DNA of 64,000 nt from Lepas anatifera (GCA_034440635.1 JAOTON010001596.1:1147501-1211500); one strand, 5' to 3'. Counted from the stretch's first letter, positions 23,391 to 37,107 are shown. Made by a program: numbers and translations. Notes: a model not told the origin generated them from the letters alone.

Positions 23391-24744
23391 TGAGAGTGAA
23401 ACCTGCTGATTCTGGTGATGCATCATTTCTATTGAAATTATTTCTATCTATTTTCATCATTGGAAAAACAATACAAAATTAACTGCAGAAATATATGGTG
23501 ATACAAGCCAGTCTGCAAAAGGTGGCAGGTTTTGATGACATCTCGCTGGGGCAGCCTTAGGGGAGACCTACCAGTCTGGGTCTGGTAAGGCAACCATGGG
23601 GGCAGACACTGACACACTGAGGTGGACCTGAAGTACCACAAAGAAAAAAATAGAAAAAAGTTATTATTGTTTTCTAGAGGCCTGTCTACAGTGTTAAATG
23701 AAATGCATGCCCAGGGAAAAGAAAAGGTTGCCCAAGCAACAAAATGTATGTCTCAGTTCGGGGTGGGGGTGTGAGTTGTGTTTGGGAGTGTTTGAGGTGT
23801 GCGTCGCATGTTGAGTTGGAAAGGGGGGACGAGACGGCATGCTATTCCTGTCTATGAGTTGACTGTGGAGCTGTTTTTCCACCCTGTGTCCGCTCCGGGG
23901 TGTGGGGGTTGTTGCCGCCTTCCGTTGGGCTCGCTGCGAGCTTGGCTCAGCGTGATCGGCGGGGTGGCTGCGGTTGCCGCTCCTGGGACTGGGCTCGTCA
24001 ACACTGCTTTCTTCAATGTAAGTTAACAGGTGAGAGCACCCCACTAACAGTCATTCACACTCACCCCCAATGCATGACTTCCCCTCTAACCTGGTGATGT
24101 AGAGGTCAAGGTATTTTGCAACATTTGGAAAAACCTGCTATCAGCCATCTAAATACTAATCTTGCAATTCTAATGATCTAACTAGGTTAGCTTTTTTCAC
24201 ATTATTATGTTATTCTCCGTTTCCTAGCAGGGTGTGCCGCGACTTTTGTCTTTAAGTTTCAGTGTTAACGTAAAGGTGCTGTCGTTGTTGGGATCGAGGT
24301 GGGGGCGCGCCTGGTTGCCTGTTAATTGGGCAGCGGAACTTTCTAGAAAAAAATTTGGGCAGAATTGAGCTGCCCCAAACACCTCACAGAGAAACCTGCC
24401 CCATTCCACAGACTGGGATTCATGTGTTTCTTGTCATTAACTCACTGTATATTAATATATATTACGACAATACCCTTGTCTTACATCATGATTGCTTTTA
24501 GCTTTGTCTCCATTTTATCTGCTTATCAAATGGGCTTTCTGTTATCTATAAGCTAATTTCGTTTTTCAAGCTCATCTTTTTTTGCTTAGTAGTTCCCTTT
24601 CTGTTCACTCCAATGCTTTGTTCATTTTTTAGTTCATCCTATAGACAAACCTTGTTATTGATTCAATCTGGTAACATGCTCTCCTTATTCCTTTTTCTGC
24701 TCTGTAATGTGAGCCTGTGAAATATTTTTTAATTCTCTCAGGAG
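23391..24744. other. Noncoding DNA with a GC-rich patch at 23750-24000
   Basis: The patch at 23750-24000 keeps several frames open on both strands, with none resembling a known protein. The remainder is AT-rich and featureless to me. Confidence 0.45.
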
Positions 24745-24795
24745 GTTGGGCTCCGGCTTTTTAGCATAGGCCAAAAATGGCAACCGCAAATCTGG
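24745..24795 (+). repeat. Short dispersed repeat, copy 1
   Basis: The phrase 'gggctccggctttttagcat' followed by 'aaaaatggcaaccg' corresponds to 27307-27350 ('gcgctccggcccttcagcat', then 'aaagtggcaaccg'). Same order and strand. Boundaries unknown. Confidence 0.5.
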
Positions 24796-24889
24796 CATTC
24801 ACCATGACAATGACTTCAGCAATCGCCTAGAAATGCTTAGCAACACATTGCCACTGTATATTGTAAAAACGGGGCTCAGCAGATAGGTT

Positions 24890-25025
24890 GCATGTTAGGG
24901 GCAATAATCCAGTGTGCAAAGTATGGCATTTTCGACGAGATCTCGTCGGTGCGAGTGCCCTTGGAGACAGGGCCAAGTGGCGCGAATTTTATCAACCTGG
25001 TGCGAATTTGCGAGGTTAGTGAACT
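24890..25025 (+). repeat. Dispersed repeat family R2, copy 2
   Basis: Aligned with 22440-22575 through 'ccagtgtgcaaagtatggca', 'ttcgacgagatctc' and 'gtggcgcgaattttat'. Continues discontinuously to 25265. The frames through both copies are interrupted, so a coding origin cannot be shown. Confidence 0.6.
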
Positions 25026-25269
25026 TAAACTAAACAAATAATGACTGAATGGCTATTAAGACACAGGAGAGGGCCTTATAAAAAGTCCTTGACTAACTGA
25101 CTAATGATTGAGGTAGTGTTGCATTGTAGGGGTGGGAATGGGTGCATTTTTTCCCTGGTATGTGGCAGGTTGGTGCAAATTTTTGGAGGCTCGTGGTGCG
25201 AGAATTTTAGATGGCTGGTGCGACTCGTCTGTCCTGCTGCCATACTTTGCAGACTGGGCAATAATACTG

Positions 25270-28200
25270 TCTTTTTGTGGATGTGGGGTAATGAATCCAG
25301 GATCTACCCCTCACCAGATGCATCTTGAAACCGTATGATGGCCCCACGATCCGTAGCCGATTTACATCAACATTGAATGAATGGGTGGCTCCACCTTGAG
25401 AGCAATGGCTGAAGTCACAAATGTGAAAGTCTCTAGAAACAGAGGTTGCCATTTTTTACAGCTGAGCATTCTACCCATAAATTTAAAGGCCTTGAATTCG
25501 CTGCTTCTTATTGCTTCCTTTTCTCCTGCTTTTTGTTTTCTCTTCATTTGCTTCCAGCCACCAGTATTTGTCCAATAATGAAATTAGAAAAAAATTAATA
25601 AATACTTAAAAAATTGCGTGCTTACCAATAGCACCTTCTTATAATCCAAAGGAAAAAGCACCTTCTTGGAATCCAAAGGCAGGCATAGGAACAGCCCAAG
25701 ACACGATATGTATCCAGTTAGGTAGGTAGGTACCTTGGGAAGCAGGTCGGTCCTGTCCTCTTCAACGGATGGAACTTGCAGCTTGCTGAGATAGAACACA
25801 CTTTGGAACCTAAGTACAGACTAGAAAAGCAAGACAATGGAATAATTCAGAGCACAAGTCTGTTAACTACAATATTTTTTCCAAAAGAAAAAATCCTAAT
25901 CACACCCACGAAGGAAAAACACCACGTAACAACTGACACGAATCCAAAACACTCTTCTCACACAAAACACAAATCCTTTCAGATCTGTGCATCATTACCA
26001 GATGAACCGAGACCTCTGACGTTAATATCGTTCCATAGCAGAAAATTATTCCTCATAGATGGTAAAATTGACAAATGCTAGTTCTTTTAATGAAAATAAG
26101 CCAATCCATGGCGGGAAAACACTCTATAGCTACCAGAAACTAGCAGTTATGGGACACAGGTGGAAATGAGTAATGAAATGTTAACGGTTTAAATGTAATT
26201 TGGAACTGAGACTACTCTAAGATACCTTCAGAGTTCTCCCACAAAGAGCTGATACCGAAGAACAGTTGATGCATCGCAGATCCAGAATTACTGACAGGGT
26301 GAGTGGTTGGCACTCAGTCAGAAAGTGTCATTCAGAACAAAGAGGCTCCATTTTCTAATGGCACTAAAGGTCCTAATTCTAGGAAACATTAGGGGAGCAT
26401 GGAGAGAAACGTCTCAAGGAGAGAAGAAAAAATGTTAAATTGGGGCTCCGAGGTTATTTCAGGGGATATCAAGGCCAAGGCAGGAGGGGCATGTGCTCAT
26501 CCATATCCCTAAATTTATATTTGATTAATGCCAAAACAATACCAGATCAACGCGAGGGTAATTATAGGCGTTTCAGGTCAGTGTGGCCGAGGCGGTCACT
26601 TTGGTCAGCAGCCGAGACGGTCACTTCGGTTACTTCGGTAGATTTGTTATACCTTAACTCTTACCTCAAACAGGCGGTGGCTGCAAAGACTTTTTTCGCT
26701 CCCCACCGAAAAATTAGGGGAGAGGTAGGAAAACACCTTATAGTCCGCTCCACTGTGCACAGGGATGTAAAATTATATATCATTAAATTTGGGGCGCTCG
26801 AGCACAGAGGTGCAGAAACTTGCCAACTCGGCTGCTGGGGTTTGTGACACATTTATGAAAATTGAGGTACATAAGTGTGACAAAATAGCGATCGTGACGG
26901 TATGGTTCAAAATCAAACCGCATATTTTCGAAATACAGAATGAAGCGTGTAGCGATAAATTTAATTTAGCAACTCTGTTCTTCAATTGCACAGCGTACCA
27001 TCAGTGATACAATATTGGTACTGTGTTCAGTTTCTACTAAAACGAGAGACCCCGCTGCAGAAAACCCGGAAACCGCTGTCACAGCTGCCAGATTTTAACA
27101 TGCAGCCCGATGGTGCCGATTGTTAGTAGTTGCCAGAAAGTTGCCGCCTAGATGCCCGAAATGTGACAGTCAATTTTTTCGAGAAATACATGATTGTGGC
27201 CATATTTAAGGCATTAAAGATAACGAAAATACGTTATCAAGCATTTCTCTGTCCATTTTGTCAGGTTAAATAATATTTAAAGTTTGAGTCTCTTCGATTT
27301 AGCCAGGGGGGTGCGCTCCGGCCCTTCAGCATTGGCGGAAAGTGGCAACCGTTTGGCGACCTCTGACGGCTGCGATGACGTCAGGTCAACCACGCAACAG
27401 GACGGCTCCATTGTAAGTGGGTGGGGATTGTGACTCGGGTGGGATTTTTATGTGTTCTCTTGCACTATCTGTGGGAGTAGGGTCATGAAACTTAGTTTTT
27501 CTGGTAGAGAAATGACTGTAAAATTATTTCAGTCACAAATATTTGGGATTTTCTACGTTGTTTTATAGTAATTATGTGTTGAATGGAGCATTACGAAGCT
27601 GGCGCAGGAATATTTATCACCTGGAATATAAGGGAGAATTGCACATAAGGTAATAGAGTAAATGGCACCTATTTATGCACTATTAGCTTCTACACCTTAG
27701 GTTATAGAGCGAATTGCACCTACTTATTTCTGTTTATGGGTTAGCAATGTTTCTTGTAGTCTGGCAGACTGTTTTCTCTTTATGTAGAATGATGTGTTTT
27801 ATGCAGTCCCTATTGTTTCTTTTTGTTGTCCCTTAAAACCATTTGTATGATTTGTCCTACATTTGTAATCGACTTTCATTTGCTGCTGGACCCAGTTCCC
27901 ATGCACAATGGACCAACCTGGCTAGAGCTGAGAATCAGGATGCAACAACTGTGGTTATCACCACACTGGCTTGTATATGTATAGGTTCAATGGATATGGA
28001 TAGAGCTCTGACATTGACATATAGAATAGTCTTTTATCTCTTTTTTTGGCTACATCTCTAGTGCCCCATTGATACGTCCTTTCACTCCCTTCACTGAAAT
28101 GTACAATTTTTCTTAGAAACAATGGCTTATTATGTGTACAAGCCTGTTTCTTCTTTGTATTTAATACTAGTTTTTTAAGGAATGTTGTGTAATGAAAAGT

Positions 28201-31200
28201 TTTTTTAAGGTTTGGTATAATTTTTTAATAAAGCAAGCTTTACTCTCAGCGGACTACTCTCATTTCCATTTGCAGGGTACGGAAAATATTCAACGTCACA
28301 CTGCTATGTGCTGCCAGACCTGGCTGGATATGGATAAATGACAATCAGATTGAAACTTTGGTTTCCATTTCCTAACATTTTATCCATATTGTAAATGCAT
28401 CCAGATCAATCATGTAATCCTGATCAGCATTGTGCATGGGAACAGGGTCTTTGTATGTAAATCCAGAGTCTTGTTCCCGCTGAGCTAGGTGTCAGTGTCA
28501 GCGTCTGCGGACCAAGGGGCCTGATGATGCCCAGTTGCTGGATGATTTGTCGTAGCTTGTGTCCGCTGGTGATGTAATGTTGATTCCGTTTTTATTGTTT
28601 TTTACTTTTAACCCTAGTGTGATGAGAGCGTAATAAACATGTGATGGCTTCAAATCTATGCAACTGGGCAGGGAGTATGAACTGAGCTCAACTATGAAGT
28701 CCTTAGGGAGCAGGCACTCTTAGGCATGGGTGTGCACTAATTTTCTTGTTGTAAATAACGGCTATGCCTGTGTCACCCAAAATATTAACTTAATCATTCC
28801 TGGAGCACTTTCCAATTTCAGTCATACTGCTACTATTTGCAAATTAAAATTTTCTAACTCTATTTAGAAGGCTTCCAACTCTAACTAAGGAAGGCTTTAG
28901 CTGAATGAATTTTTTATCATTATGCCATCCATATTTTAACTGAAAATAATAAAAATGCTATGAAAAGCTTTTGTGATGAGGTGGTTCCAGTTTGGGCACT
29001 TAATTATTGAAAACAAGATATGAGTGGTTCTAGCTCAATCTCATTTATTTTTATTTTGGTCTTCAGGATATCTCTGAAGAGCCTTTGCAGTGGTTTTCAT
29101 TAAATGTGCTTATGTGTTGTTTGTGCTTTGTTCTGCTCCATTTTGGCTTTCTCTGTTGAACTCGCTCAGAAGAAGTCATTCTAAGCTAATAAGTTGAAGA
29201 ACATGAGTGACCGATCTGCCATTTAGTATTTTAATTGTATTTATTTGACATTCACTGAAGGTATTACTCGGAACTGCTCGCTGAAATTATGCTCAGACAA
29301 TTGAACAACACATATTATTTGAGTCATATTTTCATAACTGTCCATGTTAATAAATATGTATGCAAAATTCCAACATCCAAAAACAATAATTCCAACATGC
29401 AAACAATTTTCATATGCATTCCTTACTATTCAGAACAACAGGTGATGAATTATGAGGCAGCTCAAATTCATCACCACTGCTCCAGTCTTCTCCTTACTGA
29501 CGTTTCTCTTTCTCTCACCAGGTGCTAGGCTGCAGGGTAGGATATCGGGGTACCTGCGGGTACTGGGCCGGCACAGAGCTCGGTAACATTTACCTCTGCT
29601 CTCAGCTTTGTCCTCACTGTGACCATCAGCAGCAGATTGCTAAGAAAATGGAAGCTCTCCACGTTCGAACTAGAGATCTTCTGAGTGGCTAGTGACAAGA
29701 TTACAGCCGGACAGCTGTGCTCTCGCTACCGTGCCAAGATATTCTACTTGTGCTCGGCCGTGGCAAATTATGAAACGGACTGCATCACTATCTTCTTAGC
29801 CGCCCAGTCAGCCACCGCAGCTTCGTGCAGCGCCGTTTAATGGTGATAGTATTCCAGTACTGCTTGTTCATGTAATGAACTTTCTCTACCTGCAATATTG
29901 TGGGTAATGCGTGAGACGACTCCCTGGATGGGGAATCCGCTGCTTTCCCGCTGTGCCATCCTGGTCGATGGCCACACTTTCGTCCGAATCGCAACACAGA
30001 TAAGCTGAGGTGAGGAGTGCGTAGTGCCTGGTTGGTGTCGTTATCGTCGGTTCGACGCCGTTCGACTTTACCCTCAGTGTATGGACGCAAACTGAGTATG
30101 ATGCTGATGTCTGCTCTGTCGCGAGTAAACTTCTCGTTCGTTGGGGAAGAAGAGGCGAGAGTTGTGACAAGACAATTTCCGGCACCTTCTTGGACGACTG
30201 ATGGCAACGCATCTCCTCAATTCTCTGAGCATCCAACAGTCTACGGTAAAGAATTTCGCCGTGCTGCAGTAACCTCCCTTCTCATCCGACCTTTGTGTTA
30301 TTTTCTCTCCCTCACGGTCAAACGTGGACGAAACTACAATGACCGCGAGGACAAAGTGTCCGCAAAAAATTCAGGGTGTGCAAAGACACTTACGAAAATG
30401 TCGGGGAAAGTGCGCTGAACTCATGAGGGTGATGCAAAGTGATACTCTTCAATTTGTACATTGAACATGGAGCTGTGACGCTAATCGTTCAGCTTGTCTG
30501 ATACACTCGTAAGCGGTATTGTTACCTGCATGAAATTTTATCGCAGAAGTGTCATTTTTCCTGTCATATTTATTAAAGCAATAATTGGGCGCGTAAAATA
30601 CCAGTTCCTGCATAATTTCGCACAGGTGTGGACTGGTATGTCCTTGGGCACCTCAAGTGAAACCTGCAAGCGGTGTTAAAAATGTCCCTTAAGTCTGTGC
30701 TTCCATTTTCTAATGTCTTGAACTTCGTTCGGGGCAGTCCAATAGATTCGTGGGCCACATGCCTCATTATATATAGATTGCATGCCTCATTCTATACTTT
30801 CTGTTTAAATGTCGGGGTACCAACATGTTTCCAAATTTGGGCACATCAATCTTCGTAAAAAAACTTTTCCCTGCTGTAGTGATGTACCTTGAGACATAGC
30901 TGGTCATGTCGTATCCGTTGCCGACGAATATTCACCGGACGCACTTATTGAATATATATCACTTGTTAAGTTAACAAATGACTATTTTATGTGAGGTTCT
31001 TCTCACTGAAGCAGTATTGAACGGAAACCACGAAACGAAGTGGCGGAACACCGTCTCCGGCCGATGGTGCTATCTTTGACGAGATCCTTAATGCAGTGGA
31101 CGTCAGCGCCGAGTGGAGGCATGGGGGACAACGGTGCGCTGCGTCTCTTTTAACATCTGAAAACGCTAACTTGCATGAACAGACCAGACTAAAAAATTAT

Positions 31201-31653
31201 AATAAGAGCTTAATATATTTATTTCAACCAACAACTCATGCTTGAACAACAAACGAGCAATGTACCATGGGAAATGCTGCTCATAGTTCACAGCCTACAT
31301 TGTACGGACGACACTAGTAGGCTGAATGTGCTCTCTTCTTCAGTTTCGAAAACGTTCTTGCAGGCTTTGTTTTGCCAACTCGAATGTCAGTTACGCATCG
31401 CCTCCTGAACATGCCAGCAGCGAAGACTTCCTGTAAGAGCAAGTAGACATTAACGCTTATTCAGAGCGGCGGGTAGACATAACAGCAGACAATCGACATT
31501 CATTTAAATGTGTTTCGTTCTGAGTGGGCTTTAAAATAGGCGAAGAATCAGTAAATTTTGTATTTCCTGTCTGCCTACAAGAATGAAACAGGCAAATTCC
31601 AAAAGTGTTGATAAGTTTTGAAGTGCTGCGGCGAGGAGCATGATGATGAGTTG
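25270..31653. other. Long noncoding stretch, no gene recognised
   Basis: Mostly AT-rich. A GC-richer patch at 27300-27420 contains a perfect TGACGTCA (27376-27383) and then a GTAAGT-like donor ('ccattgtaagtg'), discussed as a possible first exon in the findings. Overlapping opposite-strand frames at 29788-30418 are longer than average but match nothing I know. No bounded repeats were identified. Confidence 0.45.
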
Positions 31654-32192
31654 TTAAGATGTTCCCTGGCCTCTCCCCTCGAATCCGGAAATGTAAAAAA
31701 CACTGAAGATTATATATTCGGGCACAGCCCTTCATCAGAATCGTGGAGTAAATATCAAAAATTCTCAGTCCTAGTATAGCCAGACCTCGAATTGAGCTTC
31801 ACACAAAAATGCCTTTTAGAATGAATCGTTAAAAATAAGATTGAATGTCGTGACAACAACCATATTGGTACCTCTAACCTAAAAGTCGACAATACGACAG
31901 TCTTTTCTAATAATAGAAAAGACTGTCACAAATACTGCTCTAGGTTTGTCGTATTGTCGACTTTTAGGTTAGAGGTACCAATATGGTTGTTGTCACGACA
32001 TCCAATCTTATTTTTAACGATTCATTCTAAAAGGCATTTTTGTGTGAAGCTCAATTCGAGGTCTGGCTATACTAGGACTGAGAATTTTTGATATTTACTC
32101 CATGATTCTGATGAAGGGCTGTGCCCGAATATATAATCTTCAGTGTTTTTTACATTTCCGGATTCGAGGGGAGAGGCCAGGGAACATCTTAA
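31654..32192. mobile_element. Near-perfect palindrome: two 245 bp inverted arms bounded by TTAA
   Basis: Positions 31654-31898 and 31948-32192 are reverse complements with only about two mismatches noticed (near 31743/32103 and 31848/32001). The 49 bp spacer contains a smaller palindrome 'agtcttttctattattag'-type hairpin (31899-31924). Both outer ends stop exactly at TTAA. A TTAA target with long TIRs fits a piggyBac- or Kolobok-type non-autonomous element. A recent inverted duplication or a fold-back assembly artefact would look similar. The phrase 'aaattccaaaagtgt' also occurs on both sides as a direct repeat (about 31590 and 32195). Confidence 0.75.
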
Positions 32193-32538
32193 AAATTCCA
32201 AAAGTGTAATAATTGACGTTGCTTGGATATGCAAAATTGCATTAAACTATCGAGAGAGGAACAAACCCGGAGAAAACTGTTGCAGTCACATTAGACAAGA
32301 CTATTTCCGGACCCCTGCAGAGATGATTATCGACCATCTAAGGTGATATTACCATTTCCATCCATACCATCTAAGCAAAGGCAGAAAAAGGATGGTTGAG
32401 TGAGGCTGTCGGTTGAAATAAGATTGAATCGTGCCACCAGCCATAGGCATGTTTCAGCGAATTTATGCAAAGTTAAAGTAATGTAAAAATGATTTTTGCT
32501 AATACCTGCCTGATATTTGAGTAATTCATGAGAGCTGG

Positions 32539-32779
32539 CAGAGCTGGGTTCAGGATTGTCAATTCAGGGCGCCATCCGGACCAGGGGCGCAGGTTTTGAC
32601 CGGAAAAACCAATCGGGTGGGCGCCAACCTATCAGTGGGCACCCGGTTTTCGCATCGAAGGAACGACATTTCAAAGGGGCACCATCAACCTTTCAGGTGG
32701 AAAGGGGCATCTACCTTTTGGGGGGCGACGAGGGTCGATCGGTATGACACCTGCCCCCCACCCACTGGATCCAAGTATG
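32539..32779. mobile_element. hAT-like MITE, 'CATAGGCGG' family, old copy
   Basis: Internal phrases ('gcgccatccggaccagggg', 'gggcgccaacctatc', 'acatttcaa', 'gagggtcgatcgg') follow the same order as in 20381-20642. The termini are eroded: 'gggttcaggattg' on the left and 'ctggatccaagtatg' on the right. Clearly older than the other two copies. Confidence 0.75.
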
Positions 32780-35700
32780 AGCGCTGACCAATAGTTCAAC
32801 AAGAAGCAAAGGCCAGCACAGAATCCCAGCTTTTGGGGAGGCTACACAAACCTCCGCACATATTTAAATTCTCGATGGATCTAGCACCAAATAAGGAAGC
32901 AGAAACACAAGAGGAAAGCCTATGTGAATGTTTTTCATGACATGGCTGGGCAAACTCATTATAAATTACACAGAAACCATGCAAAACAACCATGGTCTGT
33001 GTTCATGTCTTTTACACAGGAAATTAACTTTATTCACAGCTCTATTTTTTATATTGTTTAACTTCCATGCCACCATTGCAGTTTTAGTTCATATTCCAGC
33101 TTGCCTGGAGTCTATAAGTAAGCAAAGGGACAAAATGTACATAAAACAAGAAAAAGCTGATCAACCAACAAACAACCTAAAGTTTTGTCCTAAAGAAAGC
33201 AGATAAAAGAGTTTAAAGGCAAAAGGCAATAACATGCTTCAACAGTATCCAAGGTTCAAGCCTCACTCAGTTTGGAATACTTCAAAGAATGCAGCATTAG
33301 CTTCATTACTATCAACCAAGGTTCAAATACCAAGTGACAACAGTAGGGATTTCCTGATCCTTTTAAAAGTTGGCAGCACCATTACTCAGGGGCGTAGGAA
33401 CCAGGAGGGCAGGGGGGCAGTTGCCCCCCAACTTTCATGATTCTTAACCATTAACCCTATGGTGTTGACAGGAAAGAAATGACTTGAAAATTCCCGCTGC
33501 CCCCCCAATGTTGAACATAGTTTCAATGCTCCTGCCATTACTTCAGCAGTTGGTTTGTTGCAAAGCACTAAAGCTTCTTCTTAAACAAGCTTTTGAGTAT
33601 GCTGAGGCTGAAATTTCAAATCATTTAAAATTATCAGCAGCATTTCCTCCTCACCATACACAAAGTTACATCATGACAAAGAAAGAGAAAATTTGCATTT
33701 GAGAGAAATATCCACTATTGACCATAGTAATTGACAAAAGTGGGTGACTTTCTGGAGAACCTATTTCAGCATGTGACCTCTCCAATGTGCAAGAGAAAAT
33801 GGGGTATCTCCTATTGCTAATGCATTAGAGATACCCTTTTAGCGCTGCAACACTGCTCTTATTAACACAAAATACTATAAATGCCCATGCCAACACATGC
33901 ATCCACAACAAAGCATGGCTGATGCATGCCTATGTGGTGGGAGAGCACAATTCCAATACATAATAAATTCTGACAACTTCCAAGTACAACATTAAATTCA
34001 GCACTGCTCATTAAACATGTAAGGGTACTCAGTCCAAAAATGGATGTTTTTATATTTAAAATTGTATTGAATATGCATTTTGTTGGGTTTCAGGGCAGCA
34101 TCCATTATAGTCATGGCTTGCCTATGTATGTATTGCATGCAAGAATAGCAGTGTAGTGTAAGTATAATACAGGTTGAAATATGACCAGATTGGCTGGATG
34201 ATATGAAACCAATTGATAAGAATCATGCAATAGAGGAAATATCAGTTAATCACATGGAAAGGACAGGTCAAAATGAATAAACCACACATAATTTTGTTTT
34301 TTTGTATCGGCTCATCTCGTTTTTGTTATGTTTTATCAGTCTTTCTGTTTGACATTAAATTTTGTTTTTTCCTTTATTTTTTTGCTGTTTCTGTGGGTAT
34401 TGCTCCTTCTTTGGCAGCTTATGTTTTTCCTTTTTCTACCTATATTGATCATTTGCATTAATCTAACTACGTATTCGCCAGACTTCTTTTGTTTGATGCT
34501 GTATACCTATAAATGTCTTCCTTTTGTTGCTCCTTATTGCTTTTCCCTGCTCATGTCTTCTTTTGCTGTTCTGTTCCCTTACTTCTGTTCCCTATCAATA
34601 TGAAAAATGAAATAAAAAGATGATGATGATGATGTAAATAAATGGCAATAGGGCCACATGGAAAACTTAATATTCTGATATGAAAAATCACACATTTTCC
34701 TGCTAAATCTCGATTGGGCCTGCCACTTCAGGTCCACAGAATGTAAAAATCACCATCCCATCCTACTGATACATCAAATACGATTTCCAGGCTCCCAAAA
34801 TGCTAAAAACTCTTCGCATATTATCAAACTCAAACGCGCCACTTACGCATCCCCGAATTTAAACAGGTATTAGTGACAAGCTATGATGCAAAACTCTCAT
34901 TTTCTAGGCTGGACATATTCCTCGATCATTTCTCTATCCAGAAAACTACGTTACAATACCACCCTACCCCGCATCTACTCACCACAGCCAATAACAAGTC
35001 TCCATCTCACCTCCTTCCATGCTCTCTGGACGGGGAGTTTCGGTTTGTTTGGTTGATCTTTCGTCATCACTCCACAATAACAATAATGACCTTGAAAACA
35101 AGCGGTTGCCATGTTTTGGAAGCGGAGCGTTCTACCTTCTCTCTCTAGGGCCTTGGATTTAGCGGTCCCTATTTCTTTGAATTTAGTATTAAGTACGCCT
35201 AAAAGCTACTAAGAAAAGTACTAAATGAGTGAAAGAAATAAACATAGCTGGGCAGCAAGTCTACCTAAACTACGCAACAGCGACAAGACAAGTTCATAAT
35301 GTTTATTTGATGTAGAGCCTGCCAAAAAATGTACACAGGTGGGAAGCCACTTTTTTAGGGCATGTTTTTGGGGTATATCTGAGATAAGTGCAGGCTAAAA
35401 CTGGCTGGAATAAATAGTGATGCCCATGGCTAATCTAAGATGAATGTAGGCTACTTTGAGACTGATGCACTTTCACATATCAAACTTGGTTTTTCATTCC
35501 TTAGCTTGCTTGTGCCTTACCTTTATTTGTGCCCTAGATCAAGATTGGTTAGGTAGATCTGGAGCTGGAGGAAGTTGGGAGAGTTGGCGCCAGCAACAGA
35601 CTGGCAACAACAGTAATTCAGGTGAGATTTCATGATCAAATTATCATGTCAATATTGTACAGATAGCAAATGTATGCCAATGCAGTCCTCCACAAAGTGT

Positions 35701-37024
35701 TAAAACACACACTAACGTGCACTGGAGGGGGGCCTAGTAGGCCCCCTTCTCATCTCAGGAAATCACAGAAAATCTTAGAAAGAAAGAGACTTTGAAAAAC
35801 GCTGGTTGGGGGTGTGTTGCTTACTACCAGTGGTGGTAAGCAACACACAGGACCTGAACTGCATGGAGTTAAAGCAGGACTTTGACTACACTGGATCTTT
35901 CTTTGGTATGAGACTTCCAATACCTCTGTAGGTACCTATTAGGCCAATAGACATAATGTTACATCTATGCGGGGTAGTTGCCTCAGAGTTTTTACTGCAA
36001 GAAGGAATGAACAGGCAGGTGATAATCAGGTGTTGGGGGAAAATTTTAAGCATTTGATCTGTCTATAAAAATGCTACCTAAGGTCCACTTTACCAACACA
36101 TTTTAGGTAGATCCAAATCCTATGTTGACATTGACATTTTTGTCCCTTTTGTTGATATGTGAGATAGAAGTTCAGTGGGGGGGGAGCTGTGATCAGGGTT
36201 CCTAATTGTGTGTAGGTGCACGCTCCCATTGATAGATTAGTTCCCAATAATAATTATTTTCATGATAATTGCCACATTTAATCATGAGGAAATGTACCAT
36301 AATTGGAAACACTCCTTCCAAAAATGGAAACTTTTTCAAAAAGGGAAATGCATGTCATTAGGGGAAACTGCAGTCAGAGTTGCCAATAAAAGTTATGATC
36401 CCAATACTGGAAACAATGATCCATAATTGGAAATTTTCCTTCCAAAACATAAACATGATCTAAAAATGACAACACAGTTTAATACTTTCATGCAGTAATG
36501 GCTTGGTGCTTGAACCTTGTCTGTTGCAAAAAGTAAGAGACAGGTAGATGACATTCAGCATATTGGAAATAGTATTCAAGTATACAATTATCATTTCCAG
36601 CTTTTTGTGACAGAGGAGGCATACATCGCATTGAGTTTGTGACAGCCTGCATACTTTCTGCACCTCTGCTCGAGCATCCCCAATCCTAATTATAGCACCC
36701 CCAACCCTGTTTTGAGCACCCACAATACACGTGGCATCCCCGGCGCAGCACCGCTGCCCTGATCTTTGGGGCGTGTAAAGTCTTAGTTTTTTGGCTTGTC
36801 TTTATTGGGCCAACACATCTGAAAAGGAAGACAGTGTAATTACATTAGATAAAGGTAGTAATTACGTTCGAGACATTACATCTCTCGCGAGCGCTACCAA
36901 TTACTAAGGAAATGACAGTGCAACTATGTAAACAAGGCATGTGTCATGCAATTGCATGCGAAGTCTAGAAAACCAGGTTGACTGGTCAGGTACAAACGAG
37001 GAACGTAAGGACAAGTCCATCTCT
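32780..37024. other. Noncoding DNA, no gene recognised
   Basis: AT-rich. It contains a pyrimidine-rich stretch at about 34300-34600, a (TGA)n microsatellite at 34619-34634, and a possible MITE end at 33388 ('caggggcgtagg') without a matching partner. No supported coding region. Confidence 0.5.
34619..34634. repeat. (TGA)n microsatellite
   Basis: Five consecutive GAT/TGA triplets after 'aataaaaa'. Simple sequence repeat. Confidence 0.85.
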
Positions 37025-37107
37025 GCCTAAAACACCGAAATAAACGCAGTCGCACTTGGTAAGCCCATCTTGGCCTAAAAGGCCGAAATAAACGCAGTCG
37101 CACTTGG
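37025..37107. repeat. Tandem duplication, 48 bp period
   Basis: A 35-base block starting 'gcctaaaacaccgaaataaa' at 37025 recurs at 37073 with two or three differences. It lies just downstream (minus-strand sense) of the decayed Gypsy pol, where a 3' LTR would be expected, so it may be an LTR-internal repeat. No LTR pair could be established. Confidence 0.75.

Noticed and set aside
26440..26847. 135-codon plus-strand frame
   Set aside because: No family resemblance; flanking sequence and the opposite strand show similar openness.
29788..30418. Overlapping opposite-strand frames of 130-140 codons
   Set aside because: No recognisable domain, no consistent splice signals, and both strands are equally open.
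33388..33520. Further MITE of the CAGGGGCGTAG group
   Set aside because: Only the left end phrase is present; no matching right terminus or target duplication was found.
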